From the NCBI GenBank assembly GCA_029962745.1, contig CM057160.1:722501-786500 (forward strand): a DNA stretch of 64,000 bases, written 5' to 3'. Source of the stretch: Echinometra lucunter. Lineage: Eukaryota > Echinodermata > Echinoidea > Camarodonta > Echinometridae. Both the position numbers and the translations under genes were made by a program. The notes beneath the pieces are model-generated. The model made no database searches. It had not been told where the DNA came from and saw only the letters and a list, made by a program, of their open reading frames with translations. Shown here in pieces: positions 30,766 to 42,010 of the stretch (position 1 is its first letter; each line of letters opens with the position of its first letter).

Positions 30766-30899
30766 CATATTTCACTTTATTTACTGCCATTATCTTTGTA
30801 TTTTTCTATGTAACCAAATGTATTTCTTGTATTATGCTATTATTTTGTTATCTTGTGAAGTATGAAAATAAATTCAAATTCAATTCAATTCAATTATTT

Positions 30900-32200
30900 C
30901 CTTCATTTTATAGGTCGATATGGCGAGTCCAAATTCTGCCATCAAATAAAGGGTCGATTCAGATGTCAAAATCGCATATTCCTCCATTTTGAATATTATT
31001 AATGAAATGATACAGATCTAATTCTAAAAGAAACGTTCTCATGCAGAAGATTTTTGTCCAGTGTGCAATGTGTCTCGCTCTATATCAACATAATTGATTG
31101 AAATATTGTTTTCGTATCCGTTGTAAAGCAAGTTTAAAAACCTACAACTAAGAGCCAATAGAGTAGTCAATCTTGTATGAAAGAGAATCCTGTTTTCGAA
31201 ACAGAACAGTGCAGTATTTTGTACAGCATATTTCAAGTATGCCTATATTTTGTCAAATACCAAATATCAAATATGACATGTGTTACGAGGAATTTGACTA
31301 ATAAATTAGCAAATCATACTATCATTCTATCGAAACATATTTCAAGAAAATATGTAAATGTTTACAATTTTTACAAAGGGTGAGTCTAGCTCAATTAGTG
31401 GTTCTGAAACAGTTTTTTTTTTAATGGTATCCTTTATCGAGCTCTTTTGCACTCTGTCCTTTAAAGTAAAATATCATATTCCATCATAATTAGGAATAAA
31501 TCTTCACTCGTGGTTGGAAATACACTCAGATCGTGCCCATAATCCTTGGTTTAGTTTAGTTCGTGTTTTAGGCACTTTTCCCTATCAAGAACTGAAGTAT
31601 AAGCAGCTATAATGATAGCCGGCAGAGAACGACCATGATCGTGATGATCGAAATGCACCGGTGTTTTATGTTTTGTTTTGTTTTGTTTCTTGTTTTTTTT
31701 CTGTTGTTGTTTTTTTTTGTGGGTTTTTGTGTTTTTTTTGGTTGTTTGTTTGTTTTGTTTCACAACACCTCCACTCCACTTTTATTTTTTCTTTCCCTCT
31801 TTTCCTTTTTCCCTTTTTCTTTTTTCTTTTTTTTTTCACTCCTTCCTATTTCCTCGAATTATTAACTTTCCTCTCTTGACTTTCAGTTAGTTGATGGCAC
31901 ATTTTTATCATTTTATTTTTCTCTTGAATAATGTACCATGAGTCATGTAATCATAGCAAGGTGTAAATGTAGAAAAATTATTTGTAATTCTGTTTATGAG
32001 AAAAAATTATTACAATTTAGTATAAAATGTGAACTGTATTTACTTTCATTATTACGTTTATGTGAAGATTTATTTGTGATTATGATGGAATATGATATTT
32101 TACTTCCATTGATTTTGTTTTTGTCAAAATTATTTGAAATTTGTGTGTGAAATGATTAACGTCATTTGTAATTTTTTGGAGAGGAAAAAATAAAAACTTG

Positions 32201-32247
<47 letters not shown>

Positions 32248-34283
32248 TATAGTCACTTTTGACTAGAGTAGTACACTAGTCTTTCAAATTTGACTAGATT
32301 TGTTTTTAGAATGTGCAGTGCTGAAGTAGCAATTGAAGTGCAATTATAGTAATACTGATGTGGCTAACTTGGGTAAATAAAATCCAATTATTATAGCTTT
32401 AAAATCATCCTTGATTTTAACACATTGGAGAAAAAATGATATTCATTTGTGGATGATACTCGAATATTACATAGCTTACTTTCTCCTGAGGGCTGATACT
32501 ATTATGAAGAGAAAGATGAACTTTGGTAAAGATGAAAATAACCAGAATTGTCACATAATGTCCCTGTAGAATAAACATAGTATAGGAGTGAATTATGAAA
32601 GTGATGATGCCCTAGCTTGATCATATTTGATGTTTCACTACTCAGAATTAATAAAGCATATGACTCAACTGGTATCTGTATAATTGTGTTAGTCAATTCC
32701 TTGTAATAACTTCTGAAAATTTTCTTCTACCATGTTCACACTGAAAGTAAATTGTTGTTGTTGTTGTTGGGTTTATATGGCGCTATCAAAGGCGCTATCC
32801 ATCGATTTTCGATGATTTTCGCCAGGCTTAATGCGAGAGGGCGTCCTTGCCCTCTCTGCTCCTCCGCTCTGTTCCTCCTCACTCCTCCTCCTGCTTCTCT
32901 GCATAGCTCTCTTCGTTTCTGTGATTCTGATACTTGCACTGTGTGTGAGATAATTAGACTTTTAATACCTTGACCTTATCCGCGTATAGTGCGAAATTAT
33001 GGAGGTTTAATACTTGTGCCCGTTACTCATTGTATGTTAGCTGTTTAATATTTGAATGATTTGCATTAGCTTTTTCTTCTTTTGTTTATGATTTGTTCGT
33101 GTACGTGTTTGTTGGTTTGTTTTCTTTTATGTGCGTGATCTTTGTGACAGCATCAGATTCAACATAACAATATCTAATTTGATCCTTAAAGTAATACGTA
33201 AAAATTAATACATCTTAAATCATAACTATCACCCTCACTTCTGTTTCAAATCGATGCATATCAAAAGTAGTTATACTTCATGAATATCATTATTGTATTC
33301 ACTTTCTCACAAATTACTTATGCACATTTGCATAAAATTAAATGATCCATCTAGACGCCAAATGATTTCGACAATCCAACCAACGCCCCCCCCCCCCCCC
33401 CCCGCCATGCCTATGATAATTACCAGGGACCTGTACACTATCTCTGCTTTATGCACGCCCAACTGCATGATTATCGCTCCGATGACCTCAAATAGCCAAC
33501 TAATCAGCGTGTTTACATTTGAATATATTCCCGAGCACGAGAGAAGATCGACGAAATAATGTAAGTGCATTTATATTTTCTTCTGCATTTTATTTCCTAT
33601 GTTAACTATATGCCTGATATTATTATCATTACATGTGAGAATATTAATGTCTTTACAAGCTTGTATTCGGTGATATACACCGAATACTAAGTATATTGTT
33701 CACAACTATGACGTGTATATACAGTTTCTCCGTAGTGTTCAAAGTTCAGCAAACACATTTGGAAGGGACGCGTAAATGAACACGTATAAAGCATTTTTGC
33801 AAAGTCATGGTGTGTTGTGCCTGCAGCTGGTGTTACACATGTACACTGGAGGCAATAAACACTATCCATCCCTACTATTTGAGTTTGTATAAGCCTGCTG
33901 GTATCCGTTCCTCATACAGTACATGCCCAGGCAGAGGTTATTTTGTTGCTTTATGGCTGTTCTTTACGACGTAACGATATTCCCTGATAGACCTCACGTT
34001 TTTCAAATTTATGGGTGTTTCTTTCCTGGGGACCTATCATAAGTGACGAGGTTCCATTAACCTGTTTTTAATGAATGAACTACAATACTTGGAATCCTGT
34101 TTGCATACATTGCTATGTCTGGCAAGCCTCTGGCAAGCTTTCAGGTTGTCGAGAACAACTTTTATCTAAGAAGTATGCATAAAATTTGAATATGTTGGTA
34201 AACAGGTCTATTTCGATATACTAGATCACGGAGTAGGCCTATAAATTCCTTTGATTGGACATCAATCTATAAGATCGTGGTTG
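30900..34283. other. intergenic DNA, no gene seen
   Basis: Contains poly-T/pyrimidine tracts (31670-31860), a (TA)n tract (32205-32250), and a probable SINE 3' end on the minus strand at about 32744-32900 (GCGCCATATAAACCCAACAACAACAAC in two parts on that strand). A poly-C run lies at 33386-33402. No exon with supporting splice sites was recognised. Confidence 0.45.
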
Positions 34284-34775
34284 GGGACCAATCTAAAATT
34301 AGATTGAGAAAAAGATTCAATTCAATTCGTCTTTATTCAATTCCATGTATAAAAATAGTTTCATAAAAACATGCAGAAAATATATTACAATTAGCATGCA
34401 ATTATTAAATATAAATAGAATGACAATTTTTTTTAAAAAAGAGGAATTAAGTTGCTGTATAAAAACCCTTGTGGGTTTTGTCTAGACAGTCACCATGACA
34501 TAAAAAATTAACTTGAACAATAGAATTAAAAATGGAATCATATAATTTGATTATTATCATACAATAAAACAAACAAAAAATACAATCGCACAATCCCTAG
34601 ACAGATTTTCTGATGGAATGTTATTTTATATACTGTTTAAGCCACAAAATCATTGGAAATGAGATATACTTTAAGCTTTCTTTTGAATAAATTTAAGCTT
34701 AAGTCTGATGGGAGGGAAAGATTGACTTCTAAATCTATTAGATTGAGATTTTCAATCTAATTTTGGATTGGTCCC
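34284..34775. mobile_element. MITE interrupted by a minus-strand LINE 3' end
   Basis: The 24-base ends at 34284-34307 and 34752-34775 are reverse complements with one mismatch (GGGACCAATCYAAAATTAGA). Between them, from about 34312, lies TTCAATTCAATTCGTCTTTA, the reverse complement of a LINE-type tail. It is followed by a small AAAACCC/GGGTTTT hairpin near 34462, as in the LINE 3' ends elsewhere in the window. Confidence 0.65.
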
Positions 34776-35024
34776 TCATTGCAAAGGCTAAGGAATTTAG
34801 AGAGATACCTTGATAATAAGTCAACACAGGGAGATGTCTCCCTGGTCAACATGATCATAGTATGATGGGTATGATCCCGTCCCTATAGACCCTAGGCCCT
34901 TCGAATATAGCGAGTACTTGAATGACCAAAAGTAAGGACTGGTCCGATATGTACTCGATATAATTTATGGGAAAATGCTTATCAATAACCCTGTTAACTT
35001 GAATTGTATTTTAATTCGTCCATG

Positions 35025-35292
35025 CACTATGAACATGACGGACAAAGAAAGCGGACAAAATAAACAACCCCTCATTCTACCCTTCACAATGGTTCTGGTA
35101 GTCAAAAGAACGTCCCTTCACTGCTATCGTTTAAAATATGTGGAAAAGGTGTCACATGCATATTCACCTGGAACTACATGATTAAACATAATAGCTGTGA
35201 AGGGACGTTCTCTTGATTGCCAGAACACTTTGAAGGGTAGAATGAGAGGTTTTTTATTTTGTCCGCTTTCTTTGTCCGCCATGTTCATAGTG
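35025..35292. repeat. long inverted repeat, about 110-bp arms
   Basis: Arms 35025-35134 and 35182-35292 are reverse complements with scattered mismatches (CACTATGAACATG outside; GAAAGCGGACAAAAT; AGAACGTCCCTTCA). The loop is about 47 bases. ATG flanks both sides, which might be a 3-bp target duplication. No coding role is supported. Confidence 0.8.
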
Positions 35293-35665
35293 ATGTTTCC
35301 CTTCAGCTATGATAATAAGCATCTATATTCACCTGCTGCGCGCAATGAATAGATAGTTGCTATTACCGCTGTGTCAGGAAAGTCTTTAGCAAGCATTAGG
35401 GTTGACAAGACTGCAAAGAAAAACTTTTGTCCAAGAATACACTCTAAAAATCAAAATGATAAATCACTGCATTTAAAAGGTGCCGGTGAAGGAGTGACTA
35501 TATACATTTCCAAAATGTTAGATTAACACTTTGAACATATTACATTCAACATTTCATTTTTTTATTTATTTTTTTTTTTTAGTGTAGGTCCATTTACTGT
35601 ATTAGTCACGTGATAATGATGAATGATAACGATGATGATGGTAATGCATGGCATGGTTGCGACAT

Positions 35666-35828
35666 CTGGGCCCTGTTTCATAAAAAGTTTGTATAAAAGC
35701 AACCCTTGCTGAAATGGCAACTTTCATTATAAAAGCCAATCAGGAAGCAGAATTCTCACTGTTGGCATGGTAGTTACCATTCCAGCAGGAGTTGCTATCA
35801 TAGCAACTTTTTATGAAACAGGGCCCAG
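35666..35828. mobile_element. short hairpin MITE, same family as 5768
   Basis: CTGGGCCCTGTTTCATAAAA and its exact reverse complement bound 163 bp. The arms contain GTTGCTATCATAGCAAC, and the middle carries AGCCAATCAG. The strong terminal match suggests a younger copy than 5768-5916. It lies about 250 bases upstream of the 5' UTR exon of the plus-strand MGST3 gene. Confidence 0.8.
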
Positions 35829-36128
35829 GTTTCCTAACTCAACAATTATTCTAAAGCGAATTATTGTGAGAAAATTACAGCTCTTGGAACTCTCGTGGAT
35901 AAACAAAGCGACAGATAATGAGAGAACAATGCAGCGTATGCACACAAATGTACATTTAATATATCCTCTTGTCATCACAAGGATAAATTGGAAAAATTAG
36001 AGCAATTTTTCCATCACTAATGATCAGTACATTATAATCTAACAATACTTGATTCATTTATTTTCTTTCCCAGATATACTTACATCTACATTCCTGTGAC
36101 TGATTAGCAACTAAAATCATTTTTCAAG

Positions 36129-36296
36129 ATGACTGCCATGGCTGGCCTACCCGCCGACTTCGGCTATGTGATACTCACTGCCGTGGCCAGCGCCTTCATG
36201 CTGGGTTATCTAGCTGAACGAGTCGCTTTTGCCCGAAAAACGCATAAAGTGGATGTAAGAAAAATATATTCTCTCCTATATACTATAAGTAAGTTA

Positions 36297-36351
<55 letters not shown>

Positions 36352-38170
36352 TTAATTCTTACAGGTCCTAGTATTACTCTTTCTTTCTACTATACATTGA
36401 TAACATAATCAGCATAAAAGAGGTTAAAAGATTAAAGAAAATTTATTCTTTCTAAGACCGAAATGACTTTCAGAAATTGCACATGCTTTGGAATGTACTT
36501 TACCTAGAAATGTAAATAGTTTTGTATAAATAGGTATTTAAAATCCAACTATTCCAGAAAGCAGCTTTGTGCAAGAAAGAAAGTTTTCGAAAAGAAATGA
36601 TGACGCGATCAATCTGTTTTTGTCTTTTTTTTCCCTTGTAGTATCCTACATTTTACAGTCCTGACAACAACGCATTCAACTGTTTTCAACGTGCTCATGG
36701 CAATACGTAAGTAAAAACTACTGACCAAATGAAATTACAACTGGAACATTATACATTCAGTGTAATAGTAATTTGTCCATTATTTTTGTCACATTCCTCG
36801 TAGGTTGTCATAATCATTCTTTATGATTAGTAAATTGTTCCCTATAATTCTGGACCACAATCAGACTGCATGCACAAGAAGCTTTCAAATACATGTATGG
36901 GTATACTCTTAAATCTTAATGAGTGGTTTCATAGATGGCATTAAGGAAAGAAAATTTGAATGATGAATATATTCATCAAGAGCTAATTTTCGATGTTTAT
37001 ACAAATATCATCGTCTGTATAAAGTGTTGCATTATACTTATACTGGCAAAAGTTAGCCTTTACTGCACTATATACTAACATTAACCTCACGTTATATTTC
37101 TTCTTCTTCTTCTTCTTCTTCTTCTTCTTCTTCTTCTTCTTCTTCTTCTGCTTCTTCTCCTTCTTCTTCTTCTTCTTCTTCTTCTTCTTCTTCTTCTTCT
37201 TCTTCTTCTTCTTCTTCTTCTTCTTCTTCTTCTTTTCTCCTCCTCCTCCCCCTCCTCCTCCTCCTACTCCTTTTTCATTGCAGAATGGAGAACTACCCCC
37301 AGTTCTTGATGCTGCTGCTTCTCGCTGGCATCGGTTTTCCGGTAGGTTTAAAGCCATATTAAAATATCTACTCTAACTTTTGTGAACTACTATATTAGAA
37401 ATATAATTATATGTTGATAAAACAATACCTCTGTAACAATAACTGAAAACAATTATTTTACCCTACATGCCTTGCGACAACTATCTAAAGTTCAGGAAAA
37501 CTACCTATTGACATTTTTCAAACTGTATTTTTTAGGTTTCATTCAATCATAATTTGTGTGCAATACACACATGTCGTACATACTAAGTTACTTAATGCGA
37601 TCCTGTTATTTTTCGTTATTGTTCTTACTATTTTTCTCTTTTGGGGGTATTTTTTTTCTTTCAGAGAGCTTCATCGGTATTGGGGCTTATTTGGATCGTG
37701 AGTCGCTTCAGCTATGCTCATGGCTATTACACCGGAGGTTTGTAGAACTATTAGTATCGTGTTTTCATCATGATAAACTCTCGCAGGAAAATAAAAGGCC
37801 TAATGAGGTTGATAGCAATGTTATCTACCCTATACCAGTTTCTCTGTGTTACACGCAGATATGAAAAGACCATATGTATGTGCAATAGAAAACATAATCT
37901 AATTAGTCTTAGGGGAATCATTACTGTTTTATGAACATTCATTTAACTCCACATATTTTAATGACTTTTTAAAGGTGAAAATTCAAAAATAACATTCCCC
38001 TCCATAAATTATGTAATATTTTCCAGCACAGTTCTTGTTTTATATTCTGGGAGTCCAGTATTGAATGGTTATCAGTAATGAAGTTTATTAATGACATTTT
38101 TGAACTATTTTGTCACAAATTTTTATGGATTACTGTTATCATTGCAATTATCATTATCATTCATTAACAT

Positions 38171-38214
<44 letters not shown>

Positions 38215-38650
38215 TTTCATTATTATTATTGTTATTATTATTATTATCATTATCATTATTATTATTATCATTATTATTATTATTATTATTATCATTATTA
38301 TCATTATCATTATTATTATTGTTATTATTATCATTATTATTATTATTATTATTATTGTTATTATTATTATTATTATTATCATTATTATAATTATCATCAT
38401 CATCATCATCATTATTATGATATCATCGTCATCATCACAATCATTCTTATTTTTTATATCTTTATCACTACATTTCATTGTACTTTCTTTTAATTTGAAA
38501 TACTGTTAAATTTTTCATGGTATATCTTATTTCATTGTTATTCCATCAGATCCAAGTAAAAGGCTGAGGGGCGTGTACGGGTACATTGGACTTCTTGGTC
38601 TACTCGGTCTTTCCATCACCAATGCACTCCGTCTTCTTGAAGTTATCTAG
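36129..38650 (+). CDS. MGST3: microsomal glutathione S-transferase 3, copy A, 140 aa
   Basis: Five coding exons in phase: 36129-36254, 36642-36706, 37284-37341, 37665-37737, 38550-38650 (TAG). The ATG at 36129 follows a splice acceptor at 36073, so a non-coding 5' exon lies upstream. The protein shows the MAPEG layout: N-terminal membrane helix (DFGYVILTAVASAFMLGYLA), a basic ARKTHKV turn, YPTFYS, FNCFQRAHGNTMENYPQFL, a third helix with SRFSYAHGYYTG, then DPSKRLRGVYG and a last helix. The RAH-N--E signature and the GYYTG-PSKR motif are those of MGST3. The enzyme is a trimeric ER/outer-mitochondrial membrane protein that conjugates glutathione and reduces lipid hydroperoxides. It ends in LRLLEVI with no cysteine-rich tail like the human C-terminus. 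The N-terminus MTAMAGLP differs from copy B. The introns hold CT, CTT and ATT microsatellites. Confidence 0.94.
36299..38400. repeat. microsatellites in MGST3 copy A introns
   Basis: (CT)n at 36299-36350, (CTT)n with interruptions at 37097-37240 directly before exon 3 (it may act as an extended pyrimidine tract for that acceptor), and (ATT/ATC)n at 38170-38410 before exon 5. Long open frames over them are poly-Lys, poly-His/Tyr or poly-Ile artefacts. Confidence 0.95.
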
Positions 38651-39216
38651 TTCAACCTAGAGAATATTTGTCTGTGCTGGTCTCCCAGCAGGAGAGAATC
38701 ACCTTTTCTGTCTTTTTTTCTCCCTCGATCCTCCGCGCCTGAACCCTTCCCCGCTCCTGGACACTTTCTCTCTTGTGTTGTAAATGTTTAAGCACCACAC
38801 CACGGACATTATAGCTTTGTTATCAAGTCCTTCGTATCCTTCTTTCATACTTTTGTTCTTAGATGCTTTCTTTTAGTAATTTTTTAAGGAGATAAGATTC
38901 TTTGAAACTTTTTTGTTTGTTTGTTTCAGAAAGGCACTATATCAGTATGACAACATAATTTAGAAATAGACTACATGTGTATCCATATAGTTCGATAAAT
39001 GTTTGTATGGACTCCTCTTAATACATCACGTTTCGTTTTATATCTTGTACGTATAGGAACTTATCAGTCATTTCAGGGGTTTTCTCTCCTAGATGAAAAA
39101 TACATGTACTGCATAGAGCATTCACATATCTCATAAAAGAAACCAAAGATTTGAGATGATATCGAATTCTCTTTTTCTTGTTCAGTGCAAACGACGCATT
39201 GAGCTTTCAGCGACCT

Positions 39217-39631
39217 TTAACCCATTCGTGACAGAGGTCCACATTTTGTGGTTTGGCCTAATATCTTTTGATGCAAAGCCCTAGAAATCATACCAAATAC
39301 ATGAGCAGAAAGAGCAAAAAAATCTACACAAACTGTGCCCATTTGGTTGCGTCAATATTCGTTGTTTGATGCTGAAAATTTTTGAAAGTAAAATAAGCAT
39401 TAAAATCCTTAAATTGGCAATGTGATAGAAAGTTTAAAATCACCGTTTTCCCCTGCAAATGGGCAACTTTTTGACTTCTCATCGTAATTTCTGTCAATTT
39501 ATATTAATTTCAGATACATGACGTTTTATAAGAAAAACGTAGCAATAAAATAAAAATGTTGGTGTTGCCAATTTGAAGAATAAAAGCTGATCAAATTAGG
39601 CTTTAAATAATTCCTGTCACGAATGGGTTAA
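39217..39631. mobile_element. piggyBac-like TTAA MITE, copy 2
   Basis: TTAA at both edges, inner ends CCCATTCGTGACAG and CTGTCACGAATGGG as perfect inverted repeats, 415 bp like the copy at 19958. It sits about 570 bases after the MGST3 copy A stop, probably in the 3' UTR or just beyond. It contains AATAAAATAAA near 39543, which could serve as a poly(A) signal. Confidence 0.87.
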
Positions 39632-41337
39632 CATAAAAAGCTAACTGAAATTAACGATTTTCTTTTTCCCTATTTAGCAGTAAATTGCTGTACCTCCTAT
39701 TGTGTTTTAACATTTGCCAATGTACACATGATGGCTGCTGACATGATTATATTTCAACTAATTTTTGTAATAAATTTTCTGAACTAAATTCTTACTGAAT
39801 ATGTCTTTTTCATTTCTCAGTGCAGTTGTCTCTTTTCCAGCTTTCATACATGCATTATGAACTCAGTCTTGACTGCCTCTGTATATGCAATGTCATATCT
39901 TGTTCACTTATTATCTACATCCCATAATTCTATCTACATGAAATGAAAATAACTGCAGACGAAATTTTGATTATATATTTTTCTGTTATAAAATCAATTT
40001 ATTTTTTGTCTTTCAAATATATGTCTATATGTCTGTTCTGAACAGTTATACCTGGTTCAATGTAAACACTTGAAACTCATACTATAGACCAACATATACA
40101 AACATACAAATTGGACAAATTGCAAATTTTGACAAAATCTTGTTAAATCACCCATAATCCTAGTACAAAATATAATTCTAGTTATAAATGATGTAGATTT
40201 GATAGTACTTAATATGTTCACAGGCAAAGATTGGAACACTGAATGCATGATTTCAGTTTTGGCAGTTTGTGTAGCTTTCAAAATTTAGCTAGACATTTGG
40301 CTAAAAATAAAAGCCTACATAATTTTCATGCCTTTCAAATACATTTCACACAAATTCATACCATTTCTGTTAATGAGCCATATAAGTAAACTATAATGTT
40401 ATCTATTACTTAGTATGATGCATTCATGACCCATGTAAAGTTTGGATGGAAATGTCACATTTTCTGCAGTCAAAATAAAGAATTTCAACAGCTGTTTTTA
40501 TTACATTTTTTTTATATAGACAGTTGCCATTTTACAGACTTGTCAAATATTTCATTTCAATCATAAATGATTGTAGTTACCCGTGATTATCATTTGGATT
40601 TATTGTACATGTAGTCTGTACAAAGAATAACATGATGAGGCTTAGTAGAGATATGCACAATAGAGTGATCATAGACACACAAGAGATGTCTTGGTTTGAC
40701 ATAAGCTTAGAATGCAATGATGAATAAAAAAAACAGGAAGTGAAAATGAAACCTTCAGAGTTATGTCCAATCAATTTCTCTACTTTACATATCAAGGTGT
40801 TCATGCAAAACCAGGATTACATAGCATAAGGAAATGTGGTTACACACATGAAGATTCCAAGTTTAGATTTTGGTCCAAAATGATAAGATGTTTGTTTGAC
40901 ACTTACAAGCAAACATCTTAAAACCCCATTAATTTTCATTATTACAACAGCTGCTGTTGAATTTTGTAATTTTCTAATAAACAATCAGTGGTTTTCCATA
41001 CTCAAACTATCAATTATTGCATAAAATCAAAAGCACCCTAAAGAAATCTGTACATAACACTCCAAAGACATCCCTTTATAAGGTTCCTGATTATAACATG
41101 TACCATCTCATTTTTTCTTCATAGTGAACTTGTAATGACATTTAATTGATGTTCCAACTAAAATTTGAAATGTAGCAAAATGGAGTTCAAGTGGCAGACA
41201 AGGTTCTAAATTTTAAAGGCAATTATAATTATTCTTTGATTCTGGATGCTAAGTTGTACTAAACACATACTGAAAGCCAACTGTGAATTACAAATATTCA
41301 GAGAACATTTCATCTTAAGCTGACTGAGTTGATATAT
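39632..41337. other. between the two convergent MGST3 genes; 3' UTR sequence
   Basis: AT-rich, no repeat or exon recognised. AATAAA near 39769 (+) could end copy A transcripts. TTTATT at 40599-40604 is an AATAAA on the minus strand and a candidate end for copy B, giving it a 3' UTR of about 730 bases. Confidence 0.5.
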
Positions 41338-41976
41338 TTATGAGATGACTTCCAGCATACGAAGGGCAGTCCTAACTGTCATGACCATCATACCTATTGT
41401 TCCAATATGGCCATAAGAACCACGCCTTCTCTTGCTTGGATCTGGTAGTAAAAAGAAAAAGAGGAAGGAAGAGATCATGTATTGTATTTATTGAACATTC
41501 TTTCAATAAATATACAAACATAAAACATCATTTGTATCACAAAAAATTGATATCAAATTCCACAAATTTATTCGGAATAACTATATACATGTATATACAT
41601 TGAAAGAAAAGTGACAAACGCAAACAACTTTGGCAACTCCCTTGTAAATAATAAACACTGAAAGAAATGAAAATGGGGAAATGATAATTGCGTAGCTCCC
41701 CAAATGTCCCCAGAGCTGTCATCCATTTTGAATCAAGGGTCGAAAAAATGCCTCCAGCGGGAATCGGACCCGGGTCACTGGCTTAGAACGCCAATGCCTT
41801 GACCACTAGACCACAGAGGTGGGCCAGCAGTTAGGCGTGACTGAATCCAATTGACCGACAGACAGATTTCCAACCCTTCTGATCTTTTTTATTCTTTGTT
41901 TGATTCAAAATGGATGACAGCTCTGGAGAACATTTGGGGAGCTATGCAATTATCATTCTCCCATTTTCATTTCTTT

Positions 41977-42010
<34 letters not shown>

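Larger units (their letters stand above)
27457..30899 (+). mobile_element. non-LTR retrotransposon (LINE), nearly complete
   Basis: Covers the broken endonuclease-RT frame, a 3' UTR of about 400 bases with a perfect hairpin (30719-30765), AATAAA at about 30866 and a simple tail of TTCAA units at 30871-30895. The 5' boundary is not visible; AT-rich DNA from about 26.9 kb may belong to it. Fragments of related 3' ends occur at 15967, 17570, 34312 (minus) and perhaps 58611. Confidence 0.85.

Noticed and set aside
37097..37262. CRISPR-like or regulatory array in the CTT block
   Set aside because: It is a plain trinucleotide repeat without spacers; no CRISPR array exists in this eukaryotic DNA.
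36983..37357. 124-residue minus-strand frame rich in lysine
   Set aside because: It is the reverse reading of the CTT microsatellite before MGST3 exon 3.
38091..38493. Poly-His/Tyr, poly-Ile and poly-Ser/Leu frames
   Set aside because: All are translations of the ATT/ATC microsatellite in the last MGST3 copy A intron.
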